Source: Gammaproteobacteria bacterium
GTDB taxonomy: Bacteria; Pseudomonadota; Gammaproteobacteria; Woeseiales; Woeseiaceae
NCBI GenBank assembly: GCA_002685275.1
Contig: NYWX01000022.1
Span: 1 to 33,537, forward strand
Reading direction: 5' to 3'
DNA length: 33,537 bases
Shown here piece by piece: positions 17,000-25,369 of the stretch. Position 1 is the first letter of the stretch. Each line of letters begins with the position of its first letter. The notes beneath the pieces are model-generated. The model saw only the letters and a program-made list of their open reading frames with translations, did not search any database and was not told the DNA's origin. Position numbers and translations under genes: made by a program.

Positions 17000-18160
17000 C
17001 TAGTTCTCAAGGTCATAAAACTGTTTAAATATAATATTTTCCAGTGGAAATTTTATAAGCATATCTAAAATTTTTCCTGACGATTGGCCATCCCCATAGG
17101 GATTTTTTGCATTTTTACTTAACTGTCGAAAGTCACTAGATAAGGCATGAGTCATAGTTCTTCGGATTGAAGCTAAGCTATCGTCACAATTCAGAACAGA
17201 ATCGCCATGTATTCGCCCCTTTTGCCTATCCCCAATGTTAACTGTTGGTACTCCTAAAGTTGGAGCTTCTATTAATCCACTTGACGAATTACCAACCACC
17301 AGTTCGGAATGCTTAACAGCACTTAAATATCTTTGGACACCCAGTGAACGAGTTAAAAAAGTCCTTTTCTTGTCTTTTAAATAATATTTTTCTAGCAGCT
17401 CTATTATCGCTCGGTTTTTAGTGTCGGCATTTGGATAACTGATAATTAGCCGATAATCAGGGTACTCATCTAGAATAGAAAGTAAATTACACAACCCCTC
17501 GATGCCTGAATCTGAGGACAAAGTAACTGGATGATGAGTAACTAATATATATTTTTTATTTAAGTTAAACTCTATTGACTCGGATAGCTCCTCTTTAGTC
17601 AATAATTCTAAGTTTCTAATATTGTCAACTCCTGGCGCACCAAAATTAAAGATGTTATCGGGGTTCTCCCCAAGTTGATGGATACGCTTTGCGTATGCGT
17701 CTGTAGATGCAAAGTGTAGATGAGACATTTTAGTAATAGAGTGACGAATAGCCTCATCAATCAAACCCTCTGTAATCTCACCACCATGAATATGTGCTAT
17801 TGGGATTCGAGCAATCATAGCTGCTTGCGCCACAGCCATCGCTTCAAATCGATCACCTAGGAGAACAAGTATATCTGGTCTTTCCCTCTCAAAATATTCT
17901 GCAGCACTTATGATGGCCAATCCCATTGATTTTGATATTCCGACGGACGTCTCAGAAGATACAAGAAACTCGAGCCTAGCCGATACCCGAATCCCATCGT
18001 TTTCAATCTCGGAAACTGTATATCCAAATTCTGATGAAAGATGCATTCCTCCAACGATTAATGCCAACTCGGCATTGGGAGATTTATCCAATCCCTTGAT
18101 AATAGAAGACAATAGACCGTACTCGGCTCTGGTTCCTGTAAAAACTGCTATTCTACGCAT
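17000..18160 (-). CDS. neuC: Hydrolysing UDP-HexNAc 2-epimerase (NeuC/LegG type)
   Basis: 386 residues, the normal family length. Motifs are FTGTRAEYGLL at 8-18, GDRFE around residue 102 and HIHGGE followed by EGLIDEAIRHSITK. Further on are HHPVTL and the VVGNSSSGLIEAP segment that contacts UDP. Unlike WecB/WbjD it carries the extended GG-EITEG region of hydrolysing epimerases, which release free ManNAc (NeuC) or 2,4-diacetamido-trideoxy-mannose (LegG) plus UDP. It lies between neuB and the formyltransferase, separated from neuB by 71 bases that hold a perfect inverted repeat. NeuC versus LegG cannot be told apart from motifs alone. Confidence 0.92.
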   Translation of the reverse strand: MRRIAVFTGTRAEYGLLSSIIKGLDKSPNAELALIVGGMHLSSEFGYTVSEIENDGIRVSARLEFLVSSETSVGISKSMGLAIISAAEYFERERPDILVLLGDRFEAMAVAQAAMIARIPIAHIHGGEITEGLIDEAIRHSITKMSHLHFASTDAYAKRIHQLGENPDNIFNFGAPGVDNIRNLELLTKEELSESIEFNLNKKYILVTHHPVTLSSDSGIEGLCNLLSILDEYPDYRLIISYPNADTKNRAIIELLEKYYLKDKKRTFLTRSLGVQRYLSAVKHSELVVGNSSSGLIEAPTLGVPTVNIGDRQKGRIHGDSVLNCDDSLASIRRTMTHALSSDFRQLSKNAKNPYGDGQSSGKILDMLIKFPLENIIFKQFYDLEN

Positions 18161-18195
18161 TTATCTCCCCTTCATTCTCTACACCAAAGGATAAG

Positions 18196-18224
18196 TGATT
18201 TCTCTCGACAACCTAGAGAAATCA
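18196..18224. other. Perfect 10-base inverted repeat between neuB and neuC
   Basis: TGATTTCTCT at 18196-18205 and AGAGAAATCA at 18215-18224 are exact reverse complements with a nine-base loop. The element is in the 71-base gap after neuC's start and before neuB's stop, so in the mRNA it follows neuB and precedes neuC. No U-run follows on either strand, so it is not a typical intrinsic terminator. It may be an mRNA-stabilising or processing hairpin, or a dyad operator for a regulator. The repeat is read directly from the sequence; any function is inferred. Confidence 0.6.
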
Positions 18225-18231
18225 GACAAAA

Positions 18232-19311
18232 CTACAAAGTAATTTCATCAAACTTATTGAAATCGCATCGTGCTTTTTTGCCTATTACATCCCAATATAA
18301 AGCCGGATGCATGCCGGATCCTGGTCGTCTTGTTCCTATGTTTTTCTCTGAGAAATACTCACCGGCCTCAATATCTTCAATGGCAACGATACTTTGACGA
18401 ACTGGTACTCTATTTGTAAGTTCTGTGCTCGTCGGCATCTTTACACCGTTACCGAGCGCCATCTCAATATGTCTTATGCCAGAAACCATTGACTCTAAGT
18501 CTGTTGGCTCAAGAGATGCACTATGATCAGGGCCTTGTAACGTCTTATCTAGCGTAAAATGCTTTTCAATAATTGTTGCTCCAAGAGCTACAGCTGCTAT
18601 TGGCGCCGAAATACCATCAGTATGATCTGAAAAACCAATTGGCAGACCAAATGAAGATGCAAGTGTTGTGATACATTTTAAATTGACATCTTCATAAGGT
18701 GTTGGATATTCAGTTGTGCAGTGAAGTAACGAGACATGCCTTTTGAGTAATTCCTGGCCTTCTGTGGAAATATATGCTGAAAGAAATGAGTCTCTCCCAG
18801 GCTCTGTACCTTTGCTACCTTGAAGACCAAACGCTATTACACCCAGCGCGGACTCTATTTCTGCTAAAGTAGCCATTCCAGTGGATAAAATAAGTTTCTT
18901 TTTTAATCTGGCATGACCCAACAAATATGGTTCATTTATGATTTCGCCTGAGGGTATCTTGAGAATATCTTGGTTAATTTTATCAACCAAAAAATCAGCG
19001 CTCAAGAGATCAAATGCAGTTGACATAAACTGAATGTTATTTTTTTTACAAAATTCAGAAAGTCGGAAGAAACAATCATGATCAAGCTCTAATTTTCGCA
19101 GCATTTCAACTTGCGAACCGATCTTCTCATCATTCTTTTTTTGGTAATTTGCTTTGGGGGCGCGACTTGTTGCGAGGGACTCCGCTTTAAAAGTTTGGAA
19201 CTTAACTACATCAGCTCCGGCATTTGATGCCACTTTAATCAATTCTCTTGCCAACGCCTCGTCGCCATTATGATTAACGCCGGCCTCGGCAATCACTAAT
19301 GTTTTAGGCAT
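18232..19311 (-). CDS. neuB: N-acylneuraminate/legionaminate synthase (NeuB family)
   Basis: 359 residues. The TIM-barrel starts with IAEAGVNHNGD at 7-17 and includes KFQTF, the HCTTEYP motif and EKHFTLDK, followed by GPDH. A C-terminal SAF (antifreeze-like) domain covers about residues 295-357 and ends in a short GTRRPGSGMHP turn. It condenses a ManNAc-type sugar with phosphoenolpyruvate to a nine-carbon acid. It is some 15-20 residues longer than the shortest members because of an insert after the FGLQG segment. Synthases with this insert are familiar to me from marine gammaproteobacterial loci; that is from memory, not a search. The ATG is followed after the stop by 71 bases to neuC. Confidence 0.93.
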   Translation of the reverse strand: MPKTLVIAEAGVNHNGDEALARELIKVASNAGADVVKFQTFKAESLATSRAPKANYQKKNDEKIGSQVEMLRKLELDHDCFFRLSEFCKKNNIQFMSTAFDLLSADFLVDKINQDILKIPSGEIINEPYLLGHARLKKKLILSTGMATLAEIESALGVIAFGLQGSKGTEPGRDSFLSAYISTEGQELLKRHVSLLHCTTEYPTPYEDVNLKCITTLASSFGLPIGFSDHTDGISAPIAAVALGATIIEKHFTLDKTLQGPDHSASLEPTDLESMVSGIRHIEMALGNGVKMPTSTELTNRVPVRQSIVAIEDIEAGEYFSEKNIGTRRPGSGMHPALYWDVIGKKARCDFNKFDEITL

Positions 19312-19383
19312 ACACCACCTCTTAAAAAAATTTATAAGATAAAGCCACTACTTAGCTTCTAAGAAGCTCTTTGAACGAAATAT

Positions 19384-20604
19384 CTAGTAGGCTTTCAATT
19401 TATTACTATTTCTTGAAGCATAAAGGCTAGGAAAGACGAAAACTAGTATCGAGAGTAATAACAAGAAACACGCCTGATACTCCAAAATCCAAATCTCAAT
19501 ATTGAAAACAAACAAAAATAAAACGCCGAATCCAAATAAAATAGTTAAAGAATAAACTTGAATCAGGCCTTTGTTGTTTTCTACTCCAAGAAGAATGCTG
19601 TCGATAAAACTTGCGCCATAGCAAATTCCAGCTGCACCAACAAAAAATATGGTTACCATGTGGGCTGTGAACGGATGCTCAGGAAAATAATTATAAACTA
19701 TGATCCAAACCGCTACCCACGCTGCTACGAAAGAAACGATAAACCCAATTTGATAACCAAGAGCTTTCCTTACTCCATTGCTGATAGTCCAGGACATAAT
19801 ATGTTGCTGCCAAATTTGTGGAAATATTCCAAAACCTACGATCGCTGCTTGGAATAACAATAAAATTTGAGAATACTGAGAAAACGTCTTCTCATCAAAT
19901 AAAAATCCTGCGCTCTGTCTTTCCATTAGAAGGCAAAATGATCTAAAGCCAGAAACATATGTTAGGTTTCTGGCCGTCGCAGAAATTTCCAAATACAGTT
20001 TAAAAAACTGTTTATTGCAAAAACCAAGTGTCGCACTTCTTGAAAAAATAATTATACTGATCAGGCAGAGGCTGAGGGCATCTAAAAGTAAGATCGCTCC
20101 CAAACCTAAATCACTATAGGTCAATAGAGCAAATGTTAGACCCAAAGAAACCGTTAGCCTGATGAATTGCATCAAACTAATCAAAAAAACTTGACCTGTG
20201 ACCCTTAACTTTGCACTTATAATATTGAAACTGGTCGTTGCCAGAGCTAATAAAAAACTACTACAAATAAAATAAAACTCTGTAACCAAGACCGACAATG
20301 GCAATAACAACGCTGAAACTGACAAGACCAACAACCAAAGTGAACTTACCTTCGATTCTAACTCCGATATTTCCGGATTTTTTTCCTGCCCAAGTAGTAG
20401 AGTGTAGCGCTTTAAAAGCCCCTCATAAGCCCCTGAATTAAAAAGATACGAGAACCAGACAGAATATGCTATCGCTAAACTATAGACGCCAAACTGTGCC
20501 TGTTGATCCGCAAACGAAACGAAGACAGGCTTTAAAAAACCTATAAAAGGACTTAACAGAAAAAGAATCAATGTTCCTTTAAATGAATCTACTTTAGCTT
20601 TCAT
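19384..20604 (-). CDS. wzx: Wzx-type polysaccharide flippase candidate
   Basis: 406 residues, nearly all hydrophobic helices (about twelve), beginning MKAKVDSFKG and followed by a helix with SPFIGFLKPVFVS. The layout and length fit O-antigen flippases of the MATE/PST superfamily, which move undecaprenyl-diphosphate oligosaccharides to the periplasm. Sequence conservation in this family is low, so the call depends on topology and on its position between nonulosonic acid genes and a dioxygenase in a locus with Wzz and a Wzy candidate. Only a weak purine stretch precedes the ATG. Oligosaccharide flippase is likely; a general exporter of the same fold is possible. Confidence 0.75.
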   Translation of the reverse strand: MKAKVDSFKGTLILFLLSPFIGFLKPVFVSFADQQAQFGVYSLAIAYSVWFSYLFNSGAYEGLLKRYTLLLGQEKNPEISELESKVSSLWLLVLSVSALLLPLSVLVTEFYFICSSFLLALATTSFNIISAKLRVTGQVFLISLMQFIRLTVSLGLTFALLTYSDLGLGAILLLDALSLCLISIIIFSRSATLGFCNKQFFKLYLEISATARNLTYVSGFRSFCLLMERQSAGFLFDEKTFSQYSQILLLFQAAIVGFGIFPQIWQQHIMSWTISNGVRKALGYQIGFIVSFVAAWVAVWIIVYNYFPEHPFTAHMVTIFFVGAAGICYGASFIDSILLGVENNKGLIQVYSLTILFGFGVLFLFVFNIEIWILEYQACFLLLLSILVFVFPSLYASRNSNKLKAY

Positions 20605-20672
20605 GTTGCGGGAATCTCTTTTCTATATAATCTTTCGGGAGCCGAAAAAAAACCAACAGGAGTACGTTTGTA

Positions 20673-21485
20673 TCAGAATAAACTATATTCTCTTCCACCA
20701 ATCATCCAATCGATACTCTGCGCAGAGCTTTCCTGACGCGAAGAGAATCGTGGATGAAGCAGAAAAGTCACCACTACCCTTTCACCTTTCTTTGTCCGAC
20801 CGCCAGCATGCAATGCATTATTTTTAAATAATACTTTTGTCCCAGCAATGCCGAGTAAACCAAATTTCTTATAATTAGAATCTTCAGGGTTTCTCTTATA
20901 ATTGTATGATCCAAAGGTAGGCAAAATCATCTTTTTAAAGGAGTCTGGTTTGATCGCAAAAGCGCCAGAACATTCATCAACATCAGTTAAATAAACCATC
21001 AATTTATAAGTGAATGGTGGATGACCATCTCTATGAAAATTAACGCTAGTGGTACCTACAGACTCACTTTCTTGAGTTTTGAAAACACTCGCATTTTTAC
21101 AATAAAATTCGAACCCATGATGCGCGCTCAACCGCCAGAGCATATTAGATCGATGTAGGATACTGACTAAAGCATTTTTACTTGTCTTATTGGGTATCAA
21201 ATAATGAGTATTGCTCTGGTCGGTCCAATCAACAAAAGCGCCATCTACAACTGATTTTAATTTAGAGGTATCGTTGCATGCCTCATTAATAATCGCAATA
21301 TCTCTTATGTTCTCTGGATGATTTTCAGCTTCTTCCAGAACAAAACAATCTTCATCAATGGATCCAAAAACTCTTCTTTCTTTTGAATATAGTAGTTTTG
21401 CTAAGCCGGTCTTTAAGAGTGCAGAGCCGAAAATTAACAGCCCATAAACGAATCTCAATGGTGAGTAATATCTAATTTTGTCCAT
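20673..21485 (-). CDS. Phytanoyl-CoA dioxygenase-like Fe(II)/2-oxoglutarate oxygenase
   Basis: 270 residues from the ATG at 21485, which overlaps the FkbM gene end by 14 bases; I prefer it to a TTG at 21518. The N-terminus has a hydrophobic segment at about 11-32, suggesting membrane association. Iron ligands appear as HRD at 151-153 and H226 (NALHAG), with R230 or R236 in the following GRTKKGER to bind 2-oxoglutarate. The spacing fits the double-stranded beta-helix of PhyH-type hydroxylases. In this context it should hydroxylate a sugar, a lipid or a glycan intermediate. The iron site is plain; the substrate is unknown. Confidence 0.8.
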   Translation of the reverse strand: MDKIRYYSPLRFVYGLLIFGSALLKTGLAKLLYSKERRVFGSIDEDCFVLEEAENHPENIRDIAIINEACNDTSKLKSVVDGAFVDWTDQSNTHYLIPNKTSKNALVSILHRSNMLWRLSAHHGFEFYCKNASVFKTQESESVGTTSVNFHRDGHPPFTYKLMVYLTDVDECSGAFAIKPDSFKKMILPTFGSYNYKRNPEDSNYKKFGLLGIAGTKVLFKNNALHAGGRTKKGERVVVTFLLHPRFSSRQESSAQSIDWMIGGREYSLF

Positions 21486-22311
21486 GTTTATTCTCTGAAT
21501 ATTGTTCTTTAGTTGCAAAAATCCAGTACTTTAAAGATGCAGCCCATTCCTTAGAAGGCACCGTAGTAGGACGAATATCCGAAATACTGTAGCCATAACT
21601 TATAAGATTAGCCTTGACCGAATCATAGGTTCTATAAAACGCCCCATCCCCTCTCTCACTTCTAAAATCATGGCAGGATATAATTAATCTATCAACTCTC
21701 GAGTGAGGTAGACTTTCAATAATCTCACGCTCACCACCCTCTACATTTAATTTCAAAAGGGAAATTCGATCTATATTTTCTGCGTCCAAAATGTCAGTTA
21801 GCTTGCGACCTTGGCACGTTACGAATCCATCATCATTAGCCCCTTTGCCAGCATAATCTGCCGTAAAAGGCAGTTGATAAGAGTCCTGATCCCCTATCAT
21901 CAAATTATAATTTCGAATATTTTTGAAAGCTGAAGTGCTCGCCTTACAATATTGAAACACCTCAGGGTTTGCTTCAATTCCTAAAATGGTGACACCTGGG
22001 CTATTTTTAGCTACGTAAACCAACTCATGGCCATAGCCGCTACCTATATCAACATAAACATCATTTCCATTAGGCATATACTTTGAAAAATAAACCTCTT
22101 TATTTAGCCACTCAATCATGTCCCGCCCCTTAACACTCGGAACACCATGGCTACATCTAGCCAAATAAATCTTTTCGTCTTCCACTTTTTGGTAAATGCG
22201 CTTGCTGTGGCGGTCATAGGATATGCCTGTATTCACCAAACTCAGGAAACGGTTACCAATTAAATCCATTTCTATTAGTCGTCGAACCACTTTTGATATA
22301 AGGTCAATCAT
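21472..22311 (-). CDS. FkbM-family SAM-dependent methyltransferase
   Basis: 279 residues with the FkbM pattern: a SAM-binding DIGSGYGHE at 88-96, acidic strand IEANPE at 112-117 and the LKLNVEGGE motif near residue 198. FkbM enzymes O-methylate hydroxyls of sugars, polyketides and glycans. Its ATG overlaps the end of the capsule-type glycosyltransferase gene by 8 bases, and its own end overlaps the dioxygenase gene by 14, so the three are a translationally coupled set. I infer methylation of a glycan residue, perhaps at a hydroxyl set by the adjacent oxygenase. The order of action is unknown. Confidence 0.87.
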   Translation of the reverse strand: MIDLISKVVRRLIEMDLIGNRFLSLVNTGISYDRHSKRIYQKVEDEKIYLARCSHGVPSVKGRDMIEWLNKEVYFSKYMPNGNDVYVDIGSGYGHELVYVAKNSPGVTILGIEANPEVFQYCKASTSAFKNIRNYNLMIGDQDSYQLPFTADYAGKGANDDGFVTCQGRKLTDILDAENIDRISLLKLNVEGGEREIIESLPHSRVDRLIISCHDFRSERGDGAFYRTYDSVKANLISYGYSISDIRPTTVPSKEWAASLKYWIFATKEQYSENKHGQN

Positions 22312-23704
22312 ACTTAGATTCTTTGTATGTAAATACTTCCTCTAGGGTTAATTTCTTAGCTACTATTTTTGGAAAGTTTTTCTTAAGCTGAGAAACAAAT
22401 ATGGTAGCTTTGTGGTCTAACTCATTGTCATATGATTGATCAGAAAACTTTGTAGTATCGGGTAGCCAACCAGAAACACTCATAGAAAGCGTTTTACGTA
22501 TTGCATCGTGCAGAAAGTCATTTTTAATTTCTTCTTTTGACATTTCGAGGCTACCTGTGAGCACATCTACCATCTCTTCTTCGTTAGAAATATGTCCGTC
22601 TGTAAGATAGTACGGTTCGCCAAGGCATAAAATTGAAGCACCGTAAACCATTCCCTCTATTCCAGCAGAAGAGTTGTATGTTACTAACACTTTCGAGCAT
22701 TCGATTAACTCCCTATTATCTTCCTCAACATCAACCACAACGACGCCTAGATCTCGATACTTTTTAAAAAAAATATCCTTTCTAAGACCAACCATATTCG
22801 GATGGTCTTTGATACAAATTCGGAAAGATTTTGAATATCTCTCACAAAAGCGATAAATAAGATCCTCGTAATCTTGGTATTCAGAGTCTCGACTCCAATA
22901 TTCGCTATTACACTCAGGATGTAACTGCAGGGGTATGTAAATATCGAATTTATCCCCATCCTTTAGCTTATAGTCAGTAGAGAAAAACAATCTTAATATC
23001 GAAAAACCTACGCTTGACAAAGCAGCTCTAAAACTAGCTATATAATGATAATTGTAATTCACTGTAAAAAAATCTTTACAAAAGAAAAATGGAACTCTTG
23101 CTATGTTCGCAAACAATCGTCCGAGTCCCGAAAGTCTCAATTTACCTTTCCTAGGGATATAATCTGGGCGGAAAGATTTGGGGGCAATTAACTCTGCCCC
23201 AGCCACCACTTCATTATCTGTTAGTTCGCGAAAATAGCAATGCTCTCCCCGATTAGTCAGTAAAGTATATCCAGGGATAACCGACATATGATAACCAATA
23301 AAGGGGGTTTTTAGTTTAAGACAATGCCTATAAACCATATCTATGGCGAACTGATCAACAGTGGCCGAAAACACAAACCGCACATCATATCTTTCGAAGA
23401 GAGCTGATATATTAGATTGGTACTCTTTTAGCAGCGCCACAGAGAAATTCCAAGGTTCGTTTCTAAGGACTCTATCACGCTTAATTATGTCAAAATACTC
23501 ACTTTTAACTTTAAAATTATCCGTTGTAATGTTACTTTTTTTTGGTGAAATATTATGTGTTTTCTCCACAGCGTAGTCTGAGAAAAAAACAACTCTGTGC
23601 CCGAACTCTGCCTCCATCTTTGAAGCAAGAACTCCATAAAAATCAACAAACCATGGTCTTGTGTAGATTAGAATAACTTGTTCTAAATTTTTCTTCTGAC
23701 TCAT
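22304..23704 (-). CDS. Capsule polysaccharide biosynthesis (KpsC/KpsS-related) glycosyltransferase-like protein
   Basis: 466 residues in a GT-B-like arrangement. The C-terminal half contains IPLQLHPE and IKDHP, then TYNSSAGIEGM with YGASILCLGEPYYL, which resembles the capsule-synthesis family (Pfam Capsule_synth) that includes KpsC and KpsS Kdo transferases. The N-terminal half opens with YTRPWFVDFY and has no signal peptide, so it is cytoplasmic. It follows the decayed wzz remnant by about 85 bases. In this locus it could transfer the nonulosonic acid or another sugar from a nucleotide donor. Related proteins are best known from capsule loci with ABC export, which is unusual next to Wzx/Wzy genes. 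Confidence 0.78.
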   Translation of the reverse strand: MSQKKNLEQVILIYTRPWFVDFYGVLASKMEAEFGHRVVFFSDYAVEKTHNISPKKSNITTDNFKVKSEYFDIIKRDRVLRNEPWNFSVALLKEYQSNISALFERYDVRFVFSATVDQFAIDMVYRHCLKLKTPFIGYHMSVIPGYTLLTNRGEHCYFRELTDNEVVAGAELIAPKSFRPDYIPRKGKLRLSGLGRLFANIARVPFFFCKDFFTVNYNYHYIASFRAALSSVGFSILRLFFSTDYKLKDGDKFDIYIPLQLHPECNSEYWSRDSEYQDYEDLIYRFCERYSKSFRICIKDHPNMVGLRKDIFFKKYRDLGVVVVDVEEDNRELIECSKVLVTYNSSAGIEGMVYGASILCLGEPYYLTDGHISNEEEMVDVLTGSLEMSKEEIKNDFLHDAIRKTLSMSVSGWLPDTTKFSDQSYDNELDHKATIFVSQLKKNFPKIVAKKLTLEEVFTYKESKYD

Positions 23705-23776
23705 GTTTACAGCTTATTTCCGTTTTTAATTACTTGAATTTTGATCTTTCATCATAAAATACAGCTTGGTTTTTAT

Positions 23777-23940
23777 ATTAGAAGTAAGTCTAATTACTTT
23801 CTCTCGAAAAGCTAAAGTACCTAATCAAAACAAAGGCAACACTCAACATAATCCTCAAAAGTACACCCCAAAATACAATTCAGTGAACGCTTGTCTTGAG
23901 ATCTTTCTTCAGGATTCATTGCAGGGTTAACGGTAACAAA
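23777..23940 (-). repeat. Direct repeat, distal copy (matches 25208-25369)
   Basis: This segment matches 25208-25369 in the same orientation at about 85% identity by hand count, with two single-base length differences. The intact copy covers the last part of wzz and the spacer up to the wecA-like start codon. The two copies flank the wecA-like gene. Homology stops abruptly at 23940/25369. Such an arrangement is a footprint of recombination-mediated insertion or gene duplication followed by decay. Confidence 0.85.
23790..23940 (-). pseudogene. Decayed 3' fragment of wzz
   Basis: The reading is FVTVNPAMNPEERSQ and continues in the frame of the functional wzz tail, then one extra base near 23864-23869 shifts the frame and gives a premature TAG. 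After correcting the shift the reading resumes as LSVAFVLIRYFSFSR; the original stop codon is changed to GAA and the frame runs to a TAG at 23790. There is no start codon or upstream wzz sequence. It is a non-functional remnant. The rest of the 323-base gap between the wecA-like gene and the next gene (23705-24027) is AT-rich. It holds only a weak 5-base hairpin at 23968-23984 and no gene that I can see. Confidence 0.88.
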
Positions 23941-24027
23941 TTCAACTGATTAACTAGATAAAAGTGTAGCACAATAAACGTGCTTCGCTTATGCATACCA
24001 AATTAAACTTGCGCCGCGGACCAGAGG

Positions 24028-25209
24028 TCAGCCCTCTTTTTGGCTTTGCTGTATAAGCCAGATCATAACAAGCAAGTATAGTCCAGCCTCAGCAACAAAC
24101 AACCACACCCAATCTGGGCTATCCGCCGCTCGCCAACTGGTAATATATCCGAGTAGAACAAGGCCCGCAGTGCAGCCACTAATCAGCAAGCCAGTGATGG
24201 AGTTAGCCGCCACCTTTGAAGAGAAAACTAGTTTCAGCTTACGGTGTAAATGATTGTGTAGGTGGCCATCATCAGCGACAAACGGTGAACTACCTGACGC
24301 TAGCCGCCGCATTATACTGGCCACAAAATCAAGGCAGGGGTACGCAACTAGAGACAACATAAACCAGATAGAAAAATCGCCCTCTATGGTGCCGATAAGC
24401 CCATATCCCAAAATAATGGCGCCCAAACCATAGCTACCGGTGTCGCCCAGAAAAAACCAGCCCGAGATAACATTAAACAGCAGGAACATGGTGAAGGCGA
24501 ACAACAGAAGTTCATCAATGGGGCGTCCATATTCCAAAAAGAAGATAACAAAGGCGGCAAAGCCAATGCCGGGTACCAAGCCATTAGCGCCGTCAGCCAT
24601 ATTAAAAGCATTAATAAAACCTACGAAGAACGTCGTGGTTAATAGCCAACCAAGCATTGGTATTTGTAGTAAATCATCAAGCCCCATAATACCTAGTTGC
24701 TTGGGTATCATGTCAGGCCACAGCCAAAAAAAACAGCCCCAAACAGCAAACTTGGCCATTAGACGTAAAATTGGCGTCAGAAAATCGGCCTTAATATCTT
24801 CAGCGAGACCCAAAAATATACAGAATAAGATAGCCAGCCACATGTACATTTCATGCTCTAAGCTAAACACCATTGGCGTGTAGGGTGTCAGAAGTAGGTT
24901 AATAAAAAAACAGGTGCCAAAAATCAGAACAATGGCGACACCTCCCAATCGTGAAGAATCAGTGCTGCTGATGCCATGAGAGGCTGCACAGTCACGACCA
25001 ATTGAGAGTCGCGAAATAACAGTCATTAAAAGAATTACACAGATACCGTTTAACCCGTAACTCACGCCTGCGCACAGACACATCAGCGCAATTTTAGCCT
25101 GAAACTTGGTTATTCCTAGCGGCCTTTTAACTTTATCCAACATTTTTGCTCCAAGACCCGAAATAGGAATAACAGCCTTTTTTATTTTTTTGTAAAATCT
25201 TAATTCCAT
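24028..25209 (-). CDS. wecA: WecA/MraY-family polyprenyl-phosphate sugar-1-phosphate transferase
   Basis: 393 residues, about eleven helices. Family motifs are present in order: SSRLGG at 85-90, GLAEDIKAD at 134-142, NAFNMADGANGL at 200-211, FLGDTGS at 253-259 and a cytoplasmic DDGHLHNHLHRKL at 313-325, the His-rich loop of bacterial WecA-like enzymes. It loads a HexNAc-1-phosphate onto undecaprenyl phosphate to start the repeat unit; whether this is GlcNAc or FucNAc is not clear. The first acidic motif reads AED rather than DDD. Sampled lines reach 45-52% GC, the highest in the window, and the gene is flanked by direct repeats of the wzz end. It is likely a later arrival. Confidence 0.9.
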   Translation of the reverse strand: MELRFYKKIKKAVIPISGLGAKMLDKVKRPLGITKFQAKIALMCLCAGVSYGLNGICVILLMTVISRLSIGRDCAASHGISSTDSSRLGGVAIVLIFGTCFFINLLLTPYTPMVFSLEHEMYMWLAILFCIFLGLAEDIKADFLTPILRLMAKFAVWGCFFWLWPDMIPKQLGIMGLDDLLQIPMLGWLLTTTFFVGFINAFNMADGANGLVPGIGFAAFVIFFLEYGRPIDELLLFAFTMFLLFNVISGWFFLGDTGSYGLGAIILGYGLIGTIEGDFSIWFMLSLVAYPCLDFVASIMRRLASGSSPFVADDGHLHNHLHRKLKLVFSSKVAANSITGLLISGCTAGLVLLGYITSWRAADSPDWVWLFVAEAGLYLLVMIWLIQQSQKEG

Positions 25210-25369
25210 TAGAATAAGTCTAATTACTCTATCTCGAAAAGCTATAGTATCGTATTAAAACAAAGACAACACTCAACATACCTCCCAAAAGTACTCCCAA
25301 AATACAGATCAGTGCACGCTTGGGTTGGGACTTTTCTTCAGGAACCATTGCAGGGTTAACGGTAACAAA
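25208..25369 (-). repeat. Direct repeat, proximal copy (wzz 3' end and spacer)
   Basis: This copy lies in the functional wzz end and runs through the spacer to within the start codon of the wecA-like gene. Its partner is 23777-23940. Because both copies lie in the same direction, recombination between them would delete the wecA-like gene and leave one fused wzz end. The matching is read directly; the recombination history is inferred. Confidence 0.85.

Noticed and set aside
19354..19368. Near-palindrome AGCTTCTAAGAAGCT between neuB and the flippase gene
   Set aside because: Short and with a one-base centre; a hairpin would keep only about five pairs, and I see no regulator context.
23968..23984. 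AGCAC/GTGCT hairpin after the wecA-like gene
   Set aside because: Five-base stem with only four T residues further downstream; too weak for a terminator call.
24440..24883. 147-residue open frame on the plus strand opposite the wecA-like gene
   Set aside because: It lies wholly antisense to a gene with full family motifs, has low-complexity basic composition and no supporting ribosome site.
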